Virus record (IMG/VR): IMGVR_UViG_3300034418_006398
Coordinates: 1 to 44,679 of that record
Reading direction: 5' to 3' (one strand)
Length of the DNA stretch: 44,679 nt
From: a virus
The notes beneath the pieces were generated by a model. That model searched no databases. It was given only the letters and a program-made list of their open reading frames with translations, and had not been told where the DNA came from. The position numbers and the translations under genes were made by a program. Within the stretch, counting starts at the first letter, position 1. Each line of letters begins with the position of its first letter. This document shows, piece after piece, positions 1 to 7,820 of the stretch.

Positions 1-381
1 GCCGCATTTACCGACGAGCGTGGTCTGCTGATCGCGGCCCGACCCCGTCGTTTGATCGTTCCACCCGCGCTTCAGTTTGTAGCAACTCGTTTGCTTGAGA
101 CTGAAGGTCGAGTTGGCACGGCTGACAACGACATCAACGCCCTTCGCAACAACGGTTCGATTCCGGAAGGTTACTCTGTCAATCACTTCCTGACAGACAC
201 CAACGCCTTCTTTATCATTACCGATGTACCGAACGGCATGAAGCACTTCAACCGTACCGCGTTGGAGACTTCAATGGACGGCGACTTTGATACCGGTAAC
301 GTCCGGTACAAGGCTCGCGAGCGATACAGCTTCGGCGTATCCGATCCTCTGGGAATCTACGGCTCGCCCGGAACTTCCTAA
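1..381 (+). CDS. Major capsid protein, C-terminal part (5' truncated)
   Basis: The reading frame is open from base 1, so the window starts inside this gene; the last 126 residues are present. The tail contains KARERYSFGVSDPLGIYGSPG-like sequence (a basic segment, then an SFG-x-SDPLGIYGSP turn), which resembles the C-terminus of HK97-fold phage major capsid proteins. It would form the icosahedral shell. A strong terminator follows directly, and the next genes are small structural proteins and head-tail connectors, which is the usual position of the capsid gene. The identification rests on this short C-terminus plus context; another abundant head protein is possible. Confidence 0.7.
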   Translation, partial: AAFTDERGLLIAARPRRLIVPPALQFVATRLLETEGRVGTADNDINALRNNGSIPEGYSVNHFLTDTNAFFIITDVPNGMKHFNRTALETSMDGDFDTGNVRYKARERYSFGVSDPLGIYGSPGTS

Positions 382-387
382 TCCTAC

Positions 388-410
388 GGGGGCTTCGGCC
401 CCCTTTTCTT
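388..410 (+). terminator. Rho-independent terminator after the capsid gene
   Basis: GGGGGC-TTCG-GCCCCC forms a 6-bp GC stem capped by a stable UUCG tetraloop and is followed by TTTTCTTT. It begins 6 bases after the capsid stop codon. It probably ends or attenuates the very abundant capsid transcript before the downstream structural genes. Confidence 0.85.
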
Positions 411-421
411 TCCTGACTGAT

Positions 422-437
422 TGTTCCATGTGGAACA
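422..437. promoter_or_regulatory. parS-like 16-bp palindrome
   Basis: TGTTCCATGTGGAACA consists of 6-bp inverted arms around ATGT. It differs from the chromosomal ParB-binding consensus TGTTNCACGTGNAACA at one specified base (C to T in the core). It sits in the gap between the capsid terminator and the next gene. It may instead be a simple mRNA hairpin or a chance match; only one copy was noticed and no ParB-like gene is visible. Confidence 0.35.
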
Positions 438-466
438 TCAGACACTAGCCAAGACAGGAGATCCTC

Positions 467-682
467 ATGGCCAACACTACTTTCAACGGACCCGTCCGCT
501 CAGAAGGCGGTTTCAAAGAAATCACCAAGAATGCCACGACTGGCGCTGTTACTGAGAACATTTCCATCACTCACGATGGAACCAACAGCGTAGTCATTAT
601 CAAAGACCTGCCCACTTCAGATCCAACTGTTGCTGGTCAGCTTTGGAGCAACTCTGGCGTCGTTACCGTATCCGCCGGCTAA
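467..682 (+). CDS. Small virion structural protein
   Basis: This 71-residue protein follows an AGGAG Shine-Dalgarno box. Its C-terminus (LPTSDPTVAGQLWSNSGVV then TVSAG) matches a motif recurring at the ends of small structural proteins in many environmental phages: LPTSDP, a GQLW tryptophan, and a final V-S-A-G. The sequence is Thr/Asn/Gly-rich and beta-like, with no membrane segment. Its place next to the capsid gene suggests a head decoration or fibre-like role. The exact role is unknown. Confidence 0.6.
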   Translation: MANTTFNGPVRSEGGFKEITKNATTGAVTENISITHDGTNSVVIIKDLPTSDPTVAGQLWSNSGVVTVSAG

Positions 683-687
683 TTATT

Positions 688-703
688 GGGGGCTAGCGCC
701 CCC
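688..703 (+). other. GC-rich hairpin between structural genes
   Basis: GGGGGC-TAGC-GCCCCC forms a 6-bp stem starting 6 bases after the preceding stop codon. The following bases, GTTATCT, lack a U-run, so it is more likely a 3'-end stabilising hairpin or weak attenuator than a full terminator. The Shine-Dalgarno box of the next gene (GGAGAGG) follows immediately. Confidence 0.5.
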
Positions 704-720
704 GTTATCTGGAGAGGATT

Positions 721-1128
721 ATGGCTGACACAGTTACCAGTCAGACAATTGAAGACGGCCCCCGCACCGCAATCTTTGCGTTCACTAACGTCAGCGATGG
801 CACAGGCGAATCTGCTGTGACAAAAATCGACGTGTCTGCTCTCTCAAACAACCCCATTACCAATGCCGCATGCACCAACGTAAACATTGAGCGCATCTGG
901 TATTCCACTATTGGCATGGGCGTTGAGATTCTGTTTGACGCAACGACTGATGTTTTGGCGTGGGAGCTTCCTGCTGACTATTCAGACTCACTGGATTTTT
1001 CCGATTTTGTTGGCATACCAAACAATGCCGGCGCCGGAAAGACTGGTGATATTAAATTCACTACCGTGGGGCACACCCTTGGCGACTCGTACACTGTCGT
1101 CATGCAGGTGAAGAAGAACTACGGCTGA
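721..1128 (+). CDS. Virion structural protein, function unknown
   Basis: This 135-residue protein has a GGAGAGG ribosome-binding site. It is predicted to be soluble and beta-rich (alternating Thr/Val/Ile stretches, several Asp-Ser turns), without signal peptide or membrane helix. Proteins of this size and style sit between the capsid and the tail-connector genes in other environmental podovirus-like genomes, which supports a head or neck role. I do not recognise a named domain. Its stop codon overlaps the next start (TGATG). Confidence 0.55.
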   Translation: MADTVTSQTIEDGPRTAIFAFTNVSDGTGESAVTKIDVSALSNNPITNAACTNVNIERIWYSTIGMGVEILFDATTDVLAWELPADYSDSLDFSDFVGIPNNAGAGKTGDIKFTTVGHTLGDSYTVVMQVKKNYG

Positions 1129-1331
1129 TGAGGCAGTATTACGCAAAGGGGGGTAAGACGAAATCCCGTGTCAATGAAGCTGGAAATTACACTAAGCCCT
1201 CCTTGCGTAAGCGCCTGTTCAATAAAATCAAGGCAAGCGGCAAGGGCGGTAAGCCCGGACAGTGGTCTGCTAGAAAAGCACAAATGCTCGCCAAGCAATA
1301 CAAATCCGCAGGCGGAGGCTACAAAGACTGA
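1128..1331 (+). CDS. Tiny lysine-rich phage protein
   Basis: This 67-residue, strongly basic protein begins MRQYYAKGGK and ends SARKAQMLAKQYKSAGGGYK. It overlaps the previous stop codon by one base (TGATG), so translation is probably coupled. Many Lys/Arg and few acidic residues suggest nucleic-acid contact. The N-terminal Tyr-Tyr-x-Lys-Gly-Gly tag recurs in the gene at 1755. Similar small basic proteins occur beside capsid genes in environmental phages, but no biochemical function is known to me. Confidence 0.6.
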   Translation: MRQYYAKGGKTKSRVNEAGNYTKPSLRKRLFNKIKASGKGGKPGQWSARKAQMLAKQYKSAGGGYKD

Positions 1332-1510
1332 TGGGCATGGGAGTCAAGCACTACCTCAAGGACGGCACCGTTCACAGGGGTGGTATGCATAAGATGCCTG
1401 ACGGCTCTTTGCATTCAGGCAAGACGCACGGCAAAAACAGCAAGCGGCTGTACCACTATGGCGACCTATCAAAGGCCGCTCAGGAGAAGGCGAGGCGCTC
1501 ATGGCGCTAA
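1331..1510 (+). CDS. Tiny His/Lys-rich phage protein (59 residues)
   Basis: This short reading frame of 59 codons starts at ATG 1331, 12 bases after a GGAGG box (1314-1318), overlapping the previous stop. The protein begins MGMGVKHYLKDGTVHRGG, contains HKMPDGSLHSGKTH and ends in a basic helix. A second ATG at 1337 is possible but is further from the ribosome-binding site. The KHYLKDGT...MPDGxxHxGKTH pattern recurs in related phage genomes between capsid and connector genes. The function is unknown. Its 3' end overlaps the next gene by 10 bases. Confidence 0.6.
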   Translation: MGMGVKHYLKDGTVHRGGMHKMPDGSLHSGKTHGKNSKRLYHYGDLSKAAQEKARRSWR

Positions 1511-1755
1511 AGAAGCCGCAACAGTCCCTTAAAAAGTGGACTAAGCAGAAGTGGCGGACCAAGTCAGGAAAGCCCAGCACTCAGGGGTCGAAAGCGACAG
1601 GCGAGCGATATTTGCCGGAAAAGGCAATCAAGTCACTCTCCTCCAGCGAGTATGCCGCCACCACCCGCAAAAAGCGGGAAGACAGCAAGAAGGGCAAACA
1701 GCATTCCAAGCAACCAAAGAAGGTTGCCAAAAAGACGGCGAGGCATCGTAAGTAA
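1501..1755 (+). CDS. Small basic protein, DUF5872-like
   Basis: This 84-residue protein is rich in Lys and Arg. The signature segments KKWTKQKWRTKSGKPS, GERYLPEKAI, EYAATTRKKR and a C-terminal KKTARHRK match what I remember of the DUF5872 family, found in phages and in some bacteria and viruses; the family number comes from memory. A GGAGAAGG box lies upstream, inside the overlapping previous gene. The high charge suggests DNA binding, possibly packaged with the genome, but this is inference. Confidence 0.65.
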   Translation: MALKKPQQSLKKWTKQKWRTKSGKPSTQGSKATGERYLPEKAIKSLSSSEYAATTRKKREDSKKGKQHSKQPKKVAKKTARHRK

Positions 1756-2069
1756 TGCGACTCTATTACAAGAAAGGCGGTCGCGTTGACAAAGGCGCGA
1801 TGGCCTGCAACAAGCCGAAGAGGACTCCGGGCCATGCCAAGAAGTCGCACATCGTCAAAGCGTGCGAGGGCGGCAAGGAGAAGATTATTCGCTTTGGGCA
1901 ACAGGGCGTAAAGACGAACCAGACCGTTGGTCAGCGCAAGGCGTTTAAATCGCGTCATGCGAAGAATATTAAGCGCGGCAAAATGTCTGCGGCTTACTGG
2001 GCGGATAGGGTCAAGTGGAGCCCAAGCAAGACCAAGTCAAAGTCCACTAAGTGGAAGAAGGGTAGCTAA
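1755..2069 (+). CDS. Small basic phage protein, function unknown
   Basis: This 104-residue basic protein opens MRLYYKKGGRV, sharing the YY-x-KGG tag of the gene at 1128. It contains KEKIIRFGQQG and SRHAKNIKRGKMSAAYWADR, segments recurring in proteins from many phages. The start overlaps the preceding stop (TAATG). Two Cys residues (CNKP, ACEG) flank a basic stretch and might coordinate metal, though not in a classical zinc-finger spacing. The function is unknown; the charge and position suggest a nucleic-acid-associated virion component. Confidence 0.6.
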   Translation: MRLYYKKGGRVDKGAMACNKPKRTPGHAKKSHIVKACEGGKEKIIRFGQQGVKTNQTVGQRKAFKSRHAKNIKRGKMSAAYWADRVKWSPSKTKSKSTKWKKGS

Positions 2070-2336
2070 ATGGCCATCAGCAGAGCGCAAGCTGGCAAGC
2101 AGACCAAAAATGCGCCCAGCAAGGTCAAAAAGGTCATGAAGGAGTTCAAAGCCGGCACGCTGAAATCTGGCGGATCAGGCGATAAGGTGACCAACAAAAA
2201 GCAGGCTGTTGCTATCGCGCTCTCTGAGGCGGGACTGAGCAAGCCAAAAAAGGCGGCGAATGGCGGGCAAATGCCCAAGGCCAAGTGCCGGAACGGCATT
2301 GCCATGCGCGGCAAGACTAGGGGAGTGGTTGTTTAA
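2070..2336 (+). CDS. Small basic protein, DUF6496-like
   Basis: This 88-residue protein starts directly after the previous stop. The core SKVKKVMKEFKAGTLKSG, then KVTNKKQAVAIALSEAG, matches the DUF6496 pattern (a basic helix, a Gly-Ser turn, then a KQAIAIALSEA helix), a short domain seen in phages and bacteria; the family number is from memory. The C-terminal CRNGIAMRGKTRG segment is another recurrent phage motif. It is the last of five tiny overlapping basic genes between the capsid and connector genes. A DNA-binding role is inferred only. Confidence 0.65.
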   Translation: MAISRAQAGKQTKNAPSKVKKVMKEFKAGTLKSGGSGDKVTNKKQAVAIALSEAGLSKPKKAANGGQMPKAKCRNGIAMRGKTRGVVV

Positions 2337-3032
2337 ATGGCGACTAGCGGAACAACCAGCTTTACTCTGGACTTGTCAGATATTATGGAGGAGGCATTTG
2401 AGCGTGCCGGCTCCGAACTCCGCAGTGGTTATGATTACAAAACCGCTCGGCGGAGCATTGATTTGCTTATGCTGGAGTGGCAGAACCGAGGACTAAACCT
2501 CTGGACAGTGCGAGATGCGTCACTGGCCTTGGTTGCGGGCACTTCGTCGTATGACCTTACTTCTGAAAAGTTAGACATAATAGAGGGCTTGCTACGCACT
2601 GACGCGGGTAACACCTCCAAGCAGTCTGATCTGACAATGCAGAGAATTTCTGTCAGCCAGTACGCGCACCAGACAAACAAGCTGACGCAAGGGCGTCCGC
2701 TCCAGTACTACGTTGAGCGTAAGCCGACTGGCATTACCGTTCATTTTTGGCCTGTGCCAGACGCAACAACCAGCTACACATTTGCCTACTACTACTTAGA
2801 CCGCATCGAAGATACAGGCAAGCCGGCGTCTAACACGATGGATGTTCCTGCCCGATACTTACCATGTCTTGTAGCGGGTCTGGCCTACCAGATTGCCAGC
2901 AAGAAGCCCGAATCCATGAGTATCGCGCCTGCACTCAAGCAGGTGTACGAAGAGCAGTGGGATTTGGCGGCTGATGCGTCCCGCGAGAAGGCGGCTCTGT
3001 ATATGGCGCCGGGAGGCTATAACGACCTATGA
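2337..3032 (+). CDS. Head-tail connector / head completion protein
   Basis: This 231-residue protein is mainly helical at its N-terminus (IMEEAFERAG...ARRSIDLLMLEWQNRGLNLW). That pattern is typical of the P22 gp4-like or gp11-type adaptor family that docks under the portal in podoviruses. The region LQYYVERKPTGITVHFWP, with a following YYYLDRIED strand, recurs in homologues. Its order, followed by the adaptor-like genes at 3029 and 3373, supports a connector role. The start adjoins the preceding stop. Assignment is by motif recall and context; I cannot separate adaptor from head-completion function. Confidence 0.6.
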   Translation: MATSGTTSFTLDLSDIMEEAFERAGSELRSGYDYKTARRSIDLLMLEWQNRGLNLWTVRDASLALVAGTSSYDLTSEKLDIIEGLLRTDAGNTSKQSDLTMQRISVSQYAHQTNKLTQGRPLQYYVERKPTGITVHFWPVPDATTSYTFAYYYLDRIEDTGKPASNTMDVPARYLPCLVAGLAYQIASKKPESMSIAPALKQVYEEQWDLAADASREKAALYMAPGGYNDL

Positions 3033-3373
3033 GCAGTTATGCCAAAGGTAAACATGCTTTCGGCTTTTGTGACCGGACTGGATTCCGTTACCCACTGCGC
3101 GACCTTGTCCGTCAGATCGAAGACGGGCGATGGAACGGTCTTTTGGTTGGCCGAGATGTAGTGGATCAGGACCAGCCCCAGCTCAAATTGGGGGATGTCA
3201 ATGCGAACGATCCACAGGCTCTTAGATTTCCTAGACCTGACAATTCACTTGACGAAAGCCGCGCTTTGTCTGCCTTTGATCCCGTTGGTGGTGGCAATAC
3301 AGCTCTTGGGAGCCGCACTGTGGGCCTTGACATGGCAGGTATGGTTGGGCGCGTAACGGTAGAGATTTCCTGA
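3029..3373 (+). CDS. Virion structural protein near the connector
   Basis: This 114-residue protein overlaps the previous gene by 4 bases (ATGA) and the next by 1. The N-terminus KGKHAFGFCDRTGFRYPLRDLV and the LVGRDVVDQDQPQLKLGDV segment are characteristic of a conserved small protein always found between the two connector genes in this kind of phage. The conserved Arg/Asp-rich NDPQALRFPRPDNSL stretch follows. It is presumably a neck or connector component. No catalytic motif or membrane segment is seen. Confidence 0.55.
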   Translation: MSSYAKGKHAFGFCDRTGFRYPLRDLVRQIEDGRWNGLLVGRDVVDQDQPQLKLGDVNANDPQALRFPRPDNSLDESRALSAFDPVGGGNTALGSRTVGLDMAGMVGRVTVEIS

Positions 3374-4014
3374 TGGCGTTTACTTACACCACACTGAAGC
3401 AGGCCATACAGGACTATATGGAGTCCAACGAGACCAGCTTTGTCAACAATCTGCCTACAATCATTCAGCAGGCAGAAGACAAGATTCTTAAAACGGTACA
3501 GTTGCCCGACTTCCGTAAGAACGTCGAGGGGACTGTGGCTGTTGGCAACCAGTATCTGGTGATGCCATCGGATTTTTTAACGCCATATTCATTGGCAATC
3601 GATAATTCCGGATATGATTACCTTTTGTTCAAGGACGTAAACTTTATCCGTCAGGCATACCCATCGACGGCGACAAACGGTGTGCCCAAGTATTACGGCA
3701 TATTTAGCCGCACGGCATTTATTCTTGGCCCTACCCCAGAAGCGGCATATGACGCGGAACTGCATTACTTCCACAAGCCTACCTCAATAACCGCCTCTAC
3801 AGACGGCACTAGCTGGCTTGGCACAAATGCCGAGTCAACGCTCCTTTATGGCTGTCTTGTAGAAGCGTACACCTACCTCAAGGGCGATCCAGATTTAATG
3901 CAGTTGTATACGCAGAGATACATGGAAGCGCTTGGCAAGCTGGAGGAGCTGGGCGAGGGCTATAGCACAACGGACAGCTATCGTGGCGGAGAGGTAAGGA
4001 AGCCTAGATCATGA
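3373..4014 (+). CDS. Tail adaptor (tail tubular protein A-like)
   Basis: This 213-residue protein contains TTLKQAIQDYMESNETSFVN at the start, then EDKILKTVQLPDFRKN, FLTPYSLAIDN, LFKDVNFIRQAYP and ELHYFHKP. These recur in the gatekeeper/adaptor (T7 gp11-like) protein of podovirus-like phages, which forms the ring between the portal and the tail nozzle. The nozzle candidate is at 16722. Its C-terminus EAYTYLKGDPDLMQLY is a helical segment also seen in this group. The start overlaps the previous stop by one base. Confidence 0.6.
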   Translation: MAFTYTTLKQAIQDYMESNETSFVNNLPTIIQQAEDKILKTVQLPDFRKNVEGTVAVGNQYLVMPSDFLTPYSLAIDNSGYDYLLFKDVNFIRQAYPSTATNGVPKYYGIFSRTAFILGPTPEAAYDAELHYFHKPTSITASTDGTSWLGTNAESTLLYGCLVEAYTYLKGDPDLMQLYTQRYMEALGKLEELGEGYSTTDSYRGGEVRKPRS

Positions 4015-4289
4015 TTGACGCTACCGTTGGCAACGTGTTTGTAGAAACAACGTCCAATAGGGGTTTTACTCCCGAGGAAGTAGCAGAAAGGTGCTTAGGC
4101 AGGATTGTTTCCATAGCCGAAAGCGCCGCGCCAGAAGTACGAGCGCAAGCTGAGGCATTTAGAGCTGACATTAGAAAGCTCCTTGTCTACTACATGAAGG
4201 AAGCCATAAAAAGCGACCGGACCACTGTTTACAACGCCCTGTGTGATGCGGGGCAAAAAGACCTAGCCGAACTTATCAGGAGACTTTGA
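4011..4289 (+). CDS. Conserved small virion-operon protein
   Basis: This 92-residue, mostly helical protein overlaps the upstream gene by 4 bases (ATGA). Segments such as RGFTPEEVAERCLGRI, RAQAEAFRADIRKLLVYYMK, and SDRTTVYNALCDAG with LAELIRRL are well conserved in small proteins at this place in many environmental phage genomes. It has no membrane helix. A structural or assembly role beside the adaptor is likely; the function is not known. Confidence 0.55.
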   Translation: MIDATVGNVFVETTSNRGFTPEEVAERCLGRIVSIAESAAPEVRAQAEAFRADIRKLLVYYMKEAIKSDRTTVYNALCDAGQKDLAELIRRL

Positions 4290-4290
4290 T

Positions 4291-4737
4291 ATGGCTTTTA
4301 GCGGAAACTACATGTGTACATCATTCAAGCAGGAACTGCTTGTAGGATCTCACAACTTCACTGCCAGCACCGGTGACACCTTCAAGCTGGCCATGTATGA
4401 CAACAACGCAAGTTTTACGGCGGCGACAACCGACTATACCGCGACCAATGAGGTTAGCGGGACAGGTTATTCTGCTGGCGGCGGCACACTGACCAATGTT
4501 ACGCCTACCACGTCAGGAACAACGGCATTGACGGACTTTGCTGACCTCACATTTAGCTCGTCCACGATCACTGCTCGCGGAGCGTTGATCTACAACACAA
4601 CCACTGGCGGCGGCACAGGCACAACCGACTCGATTGTTGTTCTGGACTTTGGCTCGGACAAGTCATCCAGTGCAGGAGACTTCACCATTGTGTTCCCAAC
4701 TGCTGACGCATCTAACGCTATTATTCGGATTGCATAA
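4291..4737 (+). CDS. Tail-associated structural protein
   Basis: This 148-residue Thr/Ser/Gly-rich beta protein is preceded by AGGAG. The pattern GDTFKLAMYDNNASFTAATTDY, then TNEVSGTGYSAGG and ALIYNTTTGG, is a common phage structural fold seen near fibres. It opens the fibre block. No enzymatic motif is present. It may be a fibre base or tail decoration protein; the exact role is unknown. Confidence 0.55.
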   Translation: MAFSGNYMCTSFKQELLVGSHNFTASTGDTFKLAMYDNNASFTAATTDYTATNEVSGTGYSAGGGTLTNVTPTTSGTTALTDFADLTFSSSTITARGALIYNTTTGGGTGTTDSIVVLDFGSDKSSSAGDFTIVFPTADASNAIIRIA

Positions 4738-4739
4738 TC

Positions 4740-5576
4740 ATGGCTCTGGTCGTTGCTGATCGCGTAAAAGAAACTACCACCACGACGGGTACGGGAGCAA
4801 TCTCGCTTGGTGGCGCGGAGGCCAACTTTATAGCCTTCTCGTCAGCTTTGTCGGATGGTGACACAACCTACTACGCCATTATTGATAATGTGAACCAAGC
4901 CTACGAAGTGGGCCTTGGCACTTATACGGCGAGTGGGAACACGCTGGCCCGGACGACAGTGCTGGCCAGTTCTAATAGTGGATCTGCTGTTAACTTTTCA
5001 GCAGGAAGCAAAGATGTATTTATCAACTACCCTGCGGGGAAGTCGGTATATTTGGATGGGTCAAACCAACTTGTCATCAACGGCACGGCGGTTACATCAA
5101 CTCCGGCAGAGATTAATCTAGTAGACGGCTCTTCAGCGGGTACAATTGTTAATTCAAAAGCAGTAATTTACGGTGCGTCGGGTGAGGTAAACGCCACAAC
5201 TTTGCAAGTTGCAGGCACGTCTATTACCGCAACTGCCGCAGAGCTTAATTACTCAAGCGGCGTAACCTCTGCTATTCAAACTCAAATCGACAGTAAGAAT
5301 GCGTTGCCGATCTTGAAGGGCGCAAACTACACGGCGTCTGCTGGCGAGTTTGTTATAGCCACGGCAGGTGGTATCACCATCACGCTACCGGCGTCACCCA
5401 GCGCGGGCAACACTGTAACAGTCAAGGACGGTACTGGTGCGGCGGCAACCACCACGTTTACTGTCGGCAGGAATGGCGAAAACATTGCGTCTAGCGCAAC
5501 TGACCTGACTTTCGACAAAAACTTTGCCGAAATTACCATGACGTACATCAACGGCACTATTGGCTGGAGCGTGTAA
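4740..5576 (+). CDS. Tail fibre-like protein
   Basis: This 278-residue protein begins MALVVADRVKETTTTTGTG and contains an AIDN/AYEVGLGTYTASGNTLAR segment and VFINYPAGKSVYLD, which together form a recurring phage tail fibre N-terminal (attachment) module. Residues about 110-180 contain two triple-helix-type ELN motifs (TSTPAEINLVDG, ITATAAELNYSSGV), characteristic of fibre shafts. The C-terminal 80 residues form a beta sandwich (ITLPASPSAGNTVTVKDG). It probably links the tail to the large receptor-binding proteins encoded next, with which it overlaps functionally but not in sequence. Confidence 0.65.
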   Translation: MALVVADRVKETTTTTGTGAISLGGAEANFIAFSSALSDGDTTYYAIIDNVNQAYEVGLGTYTASGNTLARTTVLASSNSGSAVNFSAGSKDVFINYPAGKSVYLDGSNQLVINGTAVTSTPAEINLVDGSSAGTIVNSKAVIYGASGEVNATTLQVAGTSITATAAELNYSSGVTSAIQTQIDSKNALPILKGANYTASAGEFVIATAGGITITLPASPSAGNTVTVKDGTGAAATTTFTVGRNGENIASSATDLTFDKNFAEITMTYINGTIGWSV

Positions 5577-7820
5577 GTGAGCAACCTTTCGGAGCTATTA
5601 CCGGCTGGTGGAGGTCAGAACAACTTCACCTTCACTGCGTCTGGCGCTATCTCCAATGGCGACACGATTATCGTAAACAGCGATAACACCGTGTCCGCCG
5701 TTTCCTCTTCAGCAACTGGAGTAATTGGCGCTATTGGAACGGCGACTTCGTTTGACTCCAATGCCACCCATATGTCGGGGGCGTATGATCCCATTAATAA
5801 GATAGTGTTAATTGCCTACGACGATAACAATAATAGTTCTTACGGCACGGCTGTTGTAGGCACAATATCGGGAAACACAATTACATTTGGCACTCCAGTT
5901 GTCTTTCTTAGCAATACCGTAGCCTATACCTCGACGGCGTTTGATAGCACGGCAAAAAAGTTTGTTGTGGGGCATCAGGGAGGAATTGGTGGATACGCCA
6001 CCCTTCTGACCGTCAGCGGCACATCCATAACAGTAAATCAAAATTATCAGTTCACTTCCTCCGCGATCTCCTTTACTTCTGTAGCGTATTCTTACACAGA
6101 CAACATCACCGCGATTGCTTTTAGAAATGGGGCGGGCACACCGGGTGCGGCTGTTGGTGCCACCGTTAGCGGAACCAGTATAAGCACTAGCTCTGTACAA
6201 TATTACATGGCAAATAATTCTTCATACACAGCCGTTGCTTTTGATGAGAGTGCTGGGAAATTTGTATTTGTCGCCCAAGATGGAGGAAACAATGACGCTG
6301 GAACAGCGGTAGTTGGCACATGGGGCGGTGGAAGTTTTAGTTTTGGTACTCCTGTCACATACGACACTTCTGGTCTAGTGGCATTTAATCAGATTGCGTA
6401 TGACGCCAGCGCTCAGAAAGTTGTTATTGCTTGGACTGCTTATGGAAACAATCAATACGCAACAGCCATTGTTGGCACGGTAAGCGGAACGTCCATCAGC
6501 TTCGGAACGTCAGTTGTCTTCGGGAGCTACGCCGCTCAGTATCCCAGCGTAACGTATTGCCCTCTTTTGCAACGTGTTTTTGCTTTTTCCAAAAACAATG
6601 CATTAGGGAGTCCATATCCCAGCTTCGCGGCTATGGGGAAGGTTTCTGGCAGTTCAATTTCTTTTGGATCGTCAACGCAAATATCAGACGGCTCGGCTTA
6701 CAATTCAGCAATTTATATTCCTGACAAAAACAAGGTTTTGACGCTGTACCAAGATCCTACCTCTACTTCAGGAGTGGTAAACCTCGTTGAGGTCAATAAC
6801 TACAACTTTACTGACGCAGGCTTTATCGGGCTTGCCGCACAAGCCATTTCTGACACTGCCACGGGATCAGTCAATACTCTTGGGTCGCTAAACGAATCGC
6901 AATCTGGGCTGACTATCGGATCTGATTATTACGCTTACAGGGACGGGAACCTCGTTACAAGCCCTGTCGGGTTTGATATTGGCGGAGGCTCTTACGACAA
7001 TAAAAGCGTTAGCGTGGCGGCTCAAGTCGCGTCGCCGTCCGCAGTGGCAATTAGCGCAGATGGAACTGCTATGTATGTGCTGAATTTAGGCTCTCCATAC
7101 AACGTGGCTCAATACACCCTTGCAACAGCCTATGATGTCTCAACAGCTACCTACGCATCAAAGAGCTTTTCGGTATCAAGCCAAGAAACATCCCCACGGG
7201 GAATGACGTTTAAGCCTGACGGGACAAAATTTTATGTAATTGGCTCAGGAAATAAGACTGTCTACGAGTATACCCTGTCCACGGCATGGGACATATCTAC
7301 AGCCTCCTACAGCGGAAACTCTTTCCTTGCTACAGGACAATCTACCCCTTGCGGACTAGGATTTAATAGCGCAGGCACCAGACTTTTTATTGTTGACCAA
7401 GCTGACGATGACGTTCATCAATACAATTTAAGCACTGGCTTTGATCTTTCCACTGCATCAGCCTCCGGCAACGTGTTTGACGGCACTAACCAAGACTCTA
7501 CGGCGCAGGATATGTTTGTGTCTCCAGACGGCACTAAATTTTTTATTCTGGGTAATGCCACCTCCACCGTCTATCGTTACGACATGGCGACCGCAGGCGA
7601 TTTATCTACCGCCTCCTACACGGGGCTTCTTTTATATTTTGGATCTCAAGCAAGCGGGAGTGGATATGGCCTTACCTTTTCTCAAGACGGCCTGAAAATG
7701 TATGTATCAGGCGGCTCAAGCGACTTTGTTTATCAGTACACAGCCTCAACAGCATATACCGACAATAAAGTCGGCAAAGCCATTTCTGCTACCACCATTA
7801 ACATGAAGAACCGATCATGA
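5577..7820 (+). CDS. Double beta-propeller tail protein, paralogue 1
   Basis: This 747-residue protein starts at GTG 5577 right after the previous stop, with GGAG upstream. The N-terminus MSNLSELLPAG is shared with the next two genes. Residues ~60-410 hold seven ~50-residue repeats (a D-x-VVIAY strand, then YGTAVVGTVSG, then SISFGTPVVF), suggesting a seven-bladed propeller. A ~55-residue linker (GFIGLAAQAISD...YYAYRDGNL) follows. Residues ~470-735 hold five ~48-residue repeats (S-x-DGTKFYV, YEYTLSTAWD, ISTASY). The end is VGKAISATTINM. It is likely a receptor-binding or host-surface adhesin. Blade counts are my own counts from the sequence; no structure-based check was possible. Confidence 0.65.
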   Translation: MSNLSELLPAGGGQNNFTFTASGAISNGDTIIVNSDNTVSAVSSSATGVIGAIGTATSFDSNATHMSGAYDPINKIVLIAYDDNNNSSYGTAVVGTISGNTITFGTPVVFLSNTVAYTSTAFDSTAKKFVVGHQGGIGGYATLLTVSGTSITVNQNYQFTSSAISFTSVAYSYTDNITAIAFRNGAGTPGAAVGATVSGTSISTSSVQYYMANNSSYTAVAFDESAGKFVFVAQDGGNNDAGTAVVGTWGGGSFSFGTPVTYDTSGLVAFNQIAYDASAQKVVIAWTAYGNNQYATAIVGTVSGTSISFGTSVVFGSYAAQYPSVTYCPLLQRVFAFSKNNALGSPYPSFAAMGKVSGSSISFGSSTQISDGSAYNSAIYIPDKNKVLTLYQDPTSTSGVVNLVEVNNYNFTDAGFIGLAAQAISDTATGSVNTLGSLNESQSGLTIGSDYYAYRDGNLVTSPVGFDIGGGSYDNKSVSVAAQVASPSAVAISADGTAMYVLNLGSPYNVAQYTLATAYDVSTATYASKSFSVSSQETSPRGMTFKPDGTKFYVIGSGNKTVYEYTLSTAWDISTASYSGNSFLATGQSTPCGLGFNSAGTRLFIVDQADDDVHQYNLSTGFDLSTASASGNVFDGTNQDSTAQDMFVSPDGTKFFILGNATSTVYRYDMATAGDLSTASYTGLLLYFGSQASGSGYGLTFSQDGLKMYVSGGSSDFVYQYTASTAYTDNKVGKAISATTINMKNRS

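Noticed and set aside
688-703. Rho-independent terminator after the small structural gene
   Set aside because: The stem is good but no U-run follows, and the next gene's ribosome-binding site begins at once; kept only as a hairpin.
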